A stretch of DNA of 17,260 bases from Clostridia bacterium (GTDB taxonomy: Bacteria; Bacillota; Clostridia; Oscillospirales; Acutalibacteraceae), in NCBI GenBank assembly GCA_017631705.1, contig JAGBSU010000066.1, positions 1 through 17,260 on the forward strand, read 5' to 3'. Every line of letters starts with the position of its first letter. The first letter of the stretch is position 1. Under the pieces are notes generated by a model. The model was not told the origin of the DNA, ran no database searches, and saw nothing but the letters and a program-made list of their open reading frames with translations. Both the position numbers and the translations under genes were made by a program. Below are positions 13,688 through 17,260 of the stretch, one piece after another.

Positions 13688-14305
13688 ATGAAACGTGATA
13701 TCAACATTGCTGTGTTGGTTTCCGGCGGCGGCACCAATTTGGCGGCGTTAATTGGCGCAGAGAAAAGCGGCGACTTGCACAGCGGAAAATTGGCGTTGGT
13801 GGTGTCTAACAAAGCCGATGCTTATGCGTTACAGAGGGCGGCGGATGCCGGTATTCCTACCGCGGTGGTACAGCGCAAGATTTTTGCCGACAAAGCGGCC
13901 TTTGAAGATGCTATTTTAGCGGTGTTGGACGAGCATCACATTGATATGATTGTGTTGGCAGGGTTTATGTGCATTTTGAGCGAACGGTTTACCCGCCGAT
14001 ACGATAAACGAATACTTAACGTTCACCCTTCGTTGATTCCCTCGTTTTGCGGGGAAGGTTTTTACGGACTCAAGGTGCACGAAGCGGCGTTGGAATACGG
14101 TGTGAAGGTTACCGGAGCGACGGTACATTTTGTTAACGAAGTTCCCGACGGCGGCGAGATCATTTTGCAAAAAGCGGTGGAGATTCTCCCCGATGACACG
14201 CCGGAAACGTTGCAACGACGTGTGATGGAACAAGCAGAATGGAAGATTTTGCCGCAGGCAACCGAATTGGTGGCGGCAAAACTGGCAAAGGAGAAAGACG
14301 TATGA
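13688..14305 (+). CDS. purN: phosphoribosylglycinamide formyltransferase
   Basis: 205 residues. Transfers the formyl group of 10-formyl-THF to GAR. Motifs: VLVSGGGTNL (substrate phosphate loop), VLAGFMCIL (folate site), NVHPSLIPSF with the catalytic Asn and His, and HFVNEVPDGGEI with the catalytic Asp. The start at 13688 follows GAGGTG, 8 bases after the purM stop. Its stop overlaps the next start as ATGA. Confidence 0.96.
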   Translation: MKRDINIAVLVSGGGTNLAALIGAEKSGDLHSGKLALVVSNKADAYALQRAADAGIPTAVVQRKIFADKAAFEDAILAVLDEHHIDMIVLAGFMCILSERFTRRYDKRILNVHPSLIPSFCGEGFYGLKVHEAALEYGVKVTGATVHFVNEVPDGGEIILQKAVEILPDDTPETLQRRVMEQAEWKILPQATELVAAKLAKEKDV

Positions 14306-15030
14306 ACATCTATGAAGTGAAAACTATGGGCGAACGCATTGCCGGCAATCCTTACGTGGGTCGCGGTATTGTGATTGGTAAAACCTGTGACGGCAAACGT
14401 GCCGCTACTGCCTATTTTATTATGGGTCGCAGCGAAAACAGCCGCAACCGTGTGTTTACGAAAAAAGACGGTGCGGTGTTTACCGAACCGTTTGATGCTT
14501 CCAAAGTGGAAGATCCGTCGTTGATTATTTATGCGGCGGTGCGTGAAATTGACAACAAGTTGATTGTGACAAACGGTGACCAAACCGACACGATCTACAA
14601 TTTTGTCAAAGAGGGTAAATGTTTCGGTTCGGCACTTAAAACGCGTGAGTTTGAACCGGACGCGCCGAACTTTACACCGCGTATCAGCGGTATGATGACC
14701 TTTGCCGAAAACGATTTTGCTTACAAAATGAGCATTCTCAAAAGTTTGGATGCCGAGGGCAGCGATTGCGCACGGTATACGTTTGATTATCCGTCCAAAG
14801 CAGGTTTGGGACATTTTATCCACACCTACGTGACCGACGGTAACCCGATTCCGACGTTCCAAGGCGAACCGGAACGCGTGGCGATTCCCGATTCGATTGA
14901 CGAGTTTGCGGCGGATATTTGGGAAAATTTGAACGACGATAACAAGATTTCCTTGTACGTGCGGTACGTGGATTTGACGGACGGCAGTATCGAGGAACGT
15001 TTGATTAATAAAAACGGCGCGGAGGGATAA
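14302..15030 (+). CDS. purO: IMP cyclohydrolase, archaeal PurO-like
   Basis: 242 residues, unlike the cyclohydrolase half of PurH (which has a methylglyoxal-synthase-like fold). The sequence RIAGNPYVGRGIVIG and AYFIMGRSENSRNRVF fit the IMP_cyclohyd (PurO) family first found in methanogens, which closes FAICAR to IMP by an Ntn-hydrolase-like fold without a cysteine nucleophile. It starts 4 bases inside purN and is followed 3 bases later by the formyltransferase gene, so the two last steps to IMP are encoded by separate adjacent genes. It is somewhat longer than the roughly 200-residue archaeal enzymes; the extra C-terminal part is uncharacterised. The gene name is by analogy. Confidence 0.85.
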   Translation: MNIYEVKTMGERIAGNPYVGRGIVIGKTCDGKRAATAYFIMGRSENSRNRVFTKKDGAVFTEPFDASKVEDPSLIIYAAVREIDNKLIVTNGDQTDTIYNFVKEGKCFGSALKTREFEPDAPNFTPRISGMMTFAENDFAYKMSILKSLDAEGSDCARYTFDYPSKAGLGHFIHTYVTDGNPIPTFQGEPERVAIPDSIDEFAADIWENLNDDNKISLYVRYVDLTDGSIEERLINKNGAEG

Positions 15031-15033
15031 CTG

Positions 15034-16218
15034 ATGAATGAATTTGCTTTAAAATACGGGTGTAACCCGAACCAAAAACCGGCGCGTATCTTTATGGCAG
15101 ACGGCAGCGAGCTGCCGGTGCAAATTTTGAACGGTAAGCCGGGATATATTAACTTTTTAGACGCGTTTAATGCGTGGCAGTTGGTAAAAGAACTCAAAGA
15201 AGCGTTGGGTTTGCCGGCGGTGACATCGTTTAAACACGTCAGCCCGACTTCCGCGGCGGTGGGTGTGCCGATGTCGGATACGCTCAAAAAAGCCTGCTTT
15301 GTGGAAGATGTCGCAGGGTTAGACGAATCGCCGCTCGCACTCGCGTATGCACGCGCCCGCGGTACCGACCGTATGTGCTCGTTTGGTGACTGGGTAGCGT
15401 TGTCTGATGTGTGTGACGTGACAACGGCGAAACTCATTAAACGCGAAGTGTCTGACGGTGTGATTGCACCGGGTTACGAGCCGGAAGCGTTGGAAATTTT
15501 GAAAGCCAAACGCAAGGGCGGTTACAACGTGGTGCAAATTGACCCCGATTACGTTCCCGACCCGATTGAAAGAAAGCAAGTGTACGGTATCACCTTTGAA
15601 CAAGGCCGTAACGAATTCAAGATTGAAGAAGCGTTACTCGAAAACGTGGTAACGGCTAACAAAACGTTGCCCGAAGCGGCAAAACGTGATTTGATTTTGG
15701 CGTTGATTACGCTCAAATACACGCAATCCAACTCGGTTTGCTTTGCTTTTGACGGACAAGCCATCGGTGTTGGAGCCGGTCAACAATCGCGTGTGCACTG
15801 CACGCGGTTAGCAGGCGGCAAAGCCGATACGTGGTTCTTGCGTCAACACGAAAAAGTGTTGGCTTTGCCGTTCCTCGATACCTTGGGTCGTCCGGAACGC
15901 GACAATGTCATTGACGGTTACATCAATAAAAACGAAGAAGACGTGTGTGCCGACGGCAACTGGCAAAAATATTTTAAGACCCGTCCCGAACCGTTGACCG
16001 ATGCCGAAGCTCGTGCTTTCTTGGATACGATTTCGGGTGTGGCGCTGGGTAGTGATGCCTTTTTCCCGTTTGGCGACAACGTGGAACGCGCGTTTAAGAG
16101 CGGTGTTTCGTACATTGCACAACCGGGTGGTTCGATTCGTGACGATTTGGTGATTGAAGCGTGCAACAAGCACGATATGGTGATGGCATTTACCGGTATG
16201 CGGTTGTTCCATCATTGA
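15034..16218 (+). CDS. purH: AICAR formyltransferase (PurH transformylase domain as a stand-alone enzyme)
   Basis: 394 residues corresponding to the C-terminal transformylase domain of bifunctional PurH. Transfers formyl from 10-formyl-THF to AICAR. The LKYGCNPNQKP start equals 'LRYGENPHQ'. The catalytic Lys67-His68 pair lies in FKHVSP, and RLAGGKAD, DAFFPFGDNVE, IAQPGGSIRD and the ending FTGMRLFHH are all present. The IMP cyclohydrolase domain is missing; the upstream PurO-like gene supplies that function. GGAGGG precedes ATG 15034. Confidence 0.93.
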   Translation: MNEFALKYGCNPNQKPARIFMADGSELPVQILNGKPGYINFLDAFNAWQLVKELKEALGLPAVTSFKHVSPTSAAVGVPMSDTLKKACFVEDVAGLDESPLALAYARARGTDRMCSFGDWVALSDVCDVTTAKLIKREVSDGVIAPGYEPEALEILKAKRKGGYNVVQIDPDYVPDPIERKQVYGITFEQGRNEFKIEEALLENVVTANKTLPEAAKRDLILALITLKYTQSNSVCFAFDGQAIGVGAGQQSRVHCTRLAGGKADTWFLRQHEKVLALPFLDTLGRPERDNVIDGYINKNEEDVCADGNWQKYFKTRPEPLTDAEARAFLDTISGVALGSDAFFPFGDNVERAFKSGVSYIAQPGGSIRDDLVIEACNKHDMVMAFTGMRLFHH

Positions 16219-16241
16219 TTGAAAAACATAGGAGAGAGAGC

Positions 16242-17260
16242 ATGAAGCTGTTGGTTGTGGGCGGCGGTGGCCGCGAACACGCGATTATAAAGAAGTTAAA
16301 CGAAAATAAGACGGTGGAAAAAATCTACGCGTTACCCGGTAACGGCGGTATCGCAGCAGATGCCGAATGCGTGCCGATTGGGGCAAAGGATATTGACGGG
16401 ATTGTACGGTTTGCTGTGGAAAATCACATTGATTACGCAGTGGTCGCTCCCGACGATCCGTTGGTGCTCGGTGCGGTGGACCGCTTGAACGAAGTGGGAA
16501 TTCCGTGTTTTGGGCCGACCGCCAATGCGGCGATTATTGAGGGCAGCAAAGTGTTCTCCAAAAATTTAATGAAAAAATATGCCATTCCGACGGCACGGTA
16601 CGAGGTGTTTGACGCTGCCGACAAGGCAGAAGAATATCTGAAAACCGCACCGATCCCGACGGTGATTAAAGCCGACGGTTTGGCGCTGGGTAAAGGCGTT
16701 ATTATTGCGTTTACCCGAGAAGAGGCTTTGGAAGCGGTGTCGTCAATTATGCGTGATAAGCAATTCGGCGACAGCGGTAGCCAAATTGTGGTGGAAGAAT
16801 TTTTGGAAGGACCGGAGGTTTCGGTGCTGGCATTTACCGATGGCGAAACCGTAGTGCCGATGGTGTCTTCTATGGACCACAAGCGTGCCGGTGACGGCGA
16901 TACGGGGCTGAATACCGGCGGTATGGGTACGGTGGCTCCAAATCCGTATTATACCGAGGACATTGCCGAATTGTGTATGGAAACGATTTTCTTGCCCACG
17001 ATTCGCGCGATGAAGAACGAGGGCAGAACGTTTAAAGGTTGTTTGTATTTCGGTTTGATGCTGACAAAAGACGGCCCGAAAGTGATTGAATACAACTGTC
17101 GTTTTGGCGACCCTGAAACGCAGGTGGTGTTGCCGCTTCTGGAAAGTGATTTATTGACTGTGATGCAAGCGGTGACAAATGGAATATTAGCCGAACAAAC
17201 AGTGAAGTTTTCCAAGGGACATGCCGCTTGCGTTGTGATGGCCTCCAAAGGATATCCGCA
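16242..17260 (+). CDS. purD: phosphoribosylamine-glycine ligase (GAR synthetase), cut by window edge
   Basis: About 339 of the usual 420 or so residues are present. ATP-grasp enzyme joining glycine to phosphoribosylamine. The N-terminal domain begins MKLLVVGGGGREHAI, followed by LPGNGG and APDDPL. The ATP-grasp core shows KADGLALGKGV, VVEEFLEGPEVS, DHKRAGDGDTGLNTGGMGT and EYNCRFGDPETQ. The start follows GGAGAG, 23 bases after the formyltransferase stop. Its substrate is the unstable product of PurF, consistent with co-expression. Confidence 0.96.
   Translation, partial: MKLLVVGGGGREHAIIKKLNENKTVEKIYALPGNGGIAADAECVPIGAKDIDGIVRFAVENHIDYAVVAPDDPLVLGAVDRLNEVGIPCFGPTANAAIIEGSKVFSKNLMKKYAIPTARYEVFDAADKAEEYLKTAPIPTVIKADGLALGKGVIIAFTREEALEAVSSIMRDKQFGDSGSQIVVEEFLEGPEVSVLAFTDGETVVPMVSSMDHKRAGDGDTGLNTGGMGTVAPNPYYTEDIAELCMETIFLPTIRAMKNEGRTFKGCLYFGLMLTKDGPKVIEYNCRFGDPETQVVLPLLESDLLTVMQAVTNGILAEQTVKFSKGHAACVVMASKGYP

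Overview
The window looks like chromosome from a low-to-mid-GC anaerobic Firmicute, most likely a Clostridia (Oscillospirales/Ruminococcaceae-like) bacterium. This rests on a reverse-type rubrerythrin next to a PerR-type regulator, near-consensus sigma-A promoters with 17-bp spacers, strong AGGAGG-type ribosome sites, a KtrAB-type potassium system, and a purine operon with an archaeal-type IMP cyclohydrolase beside a stand-alone AICAR formyltransferase. No transposase, phage gene or CRISPR array was seen. The lineage is inferred from gene content, not from a marker comparison.

Layout. (1) 1-1756, minus strand: the 5' part of a GNAT acetyltransferase with a structured leader, and a two-gene unit of a Cys-rich DUF5714-type protein and an arsenate reductase/LMW phosphatase. 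(2) 1693-2131 is a 438-base stretch without a protein gene. It holds the DUF5714 promoter, a terminator, a tRNA-Ala(GGC) enclosed by a perfect 16-bp inverted repeat, a fragment of a second tRNA-Ala in its leader, and two back-to-back promoters in a 13-bp inverted repeat. (3) 2132-4180, plus strand: an SDR-type protein, then an autoregulated perR-rubrerythrin pair. (4) 4278-9370, minus strand: ktrB-ktrA-proB-proA-proC, apparently one operon joining K+ uptake to proline synthesis, two standard osmotic responses. (5) 9416-17260, plus strand: thioredoxin, then a ZTP (pfl) riboswitch with its terminator and the operon purE-purC-purF-purM-purN-purO-like-purH(formyltransferase only)-purD, which runs off the right edge.

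In the pur operon most genes overlap or lie within about 50 bases of each other. The riboswitch would sense ZMP/ZTP, the AICAR-derived signal of 10-formyl-THF shortage, and open transcription of the operon, which includes both formyl-THF-using enzymes (PurN and the AICAR formyltransferase). Genes for PurL/Q/S, PurB and PurK are not in the window.

The strongest leads for something unusual are the PurF-like protein that lacks the N-terminal cysteine nucleophile, the split PurH activities, the tRNA-Ala inside an inverted repeat with a tRNA fragment upstream, and the terminator-like leader of the GNAT gene. I see no clear wholly new multi-gene system.
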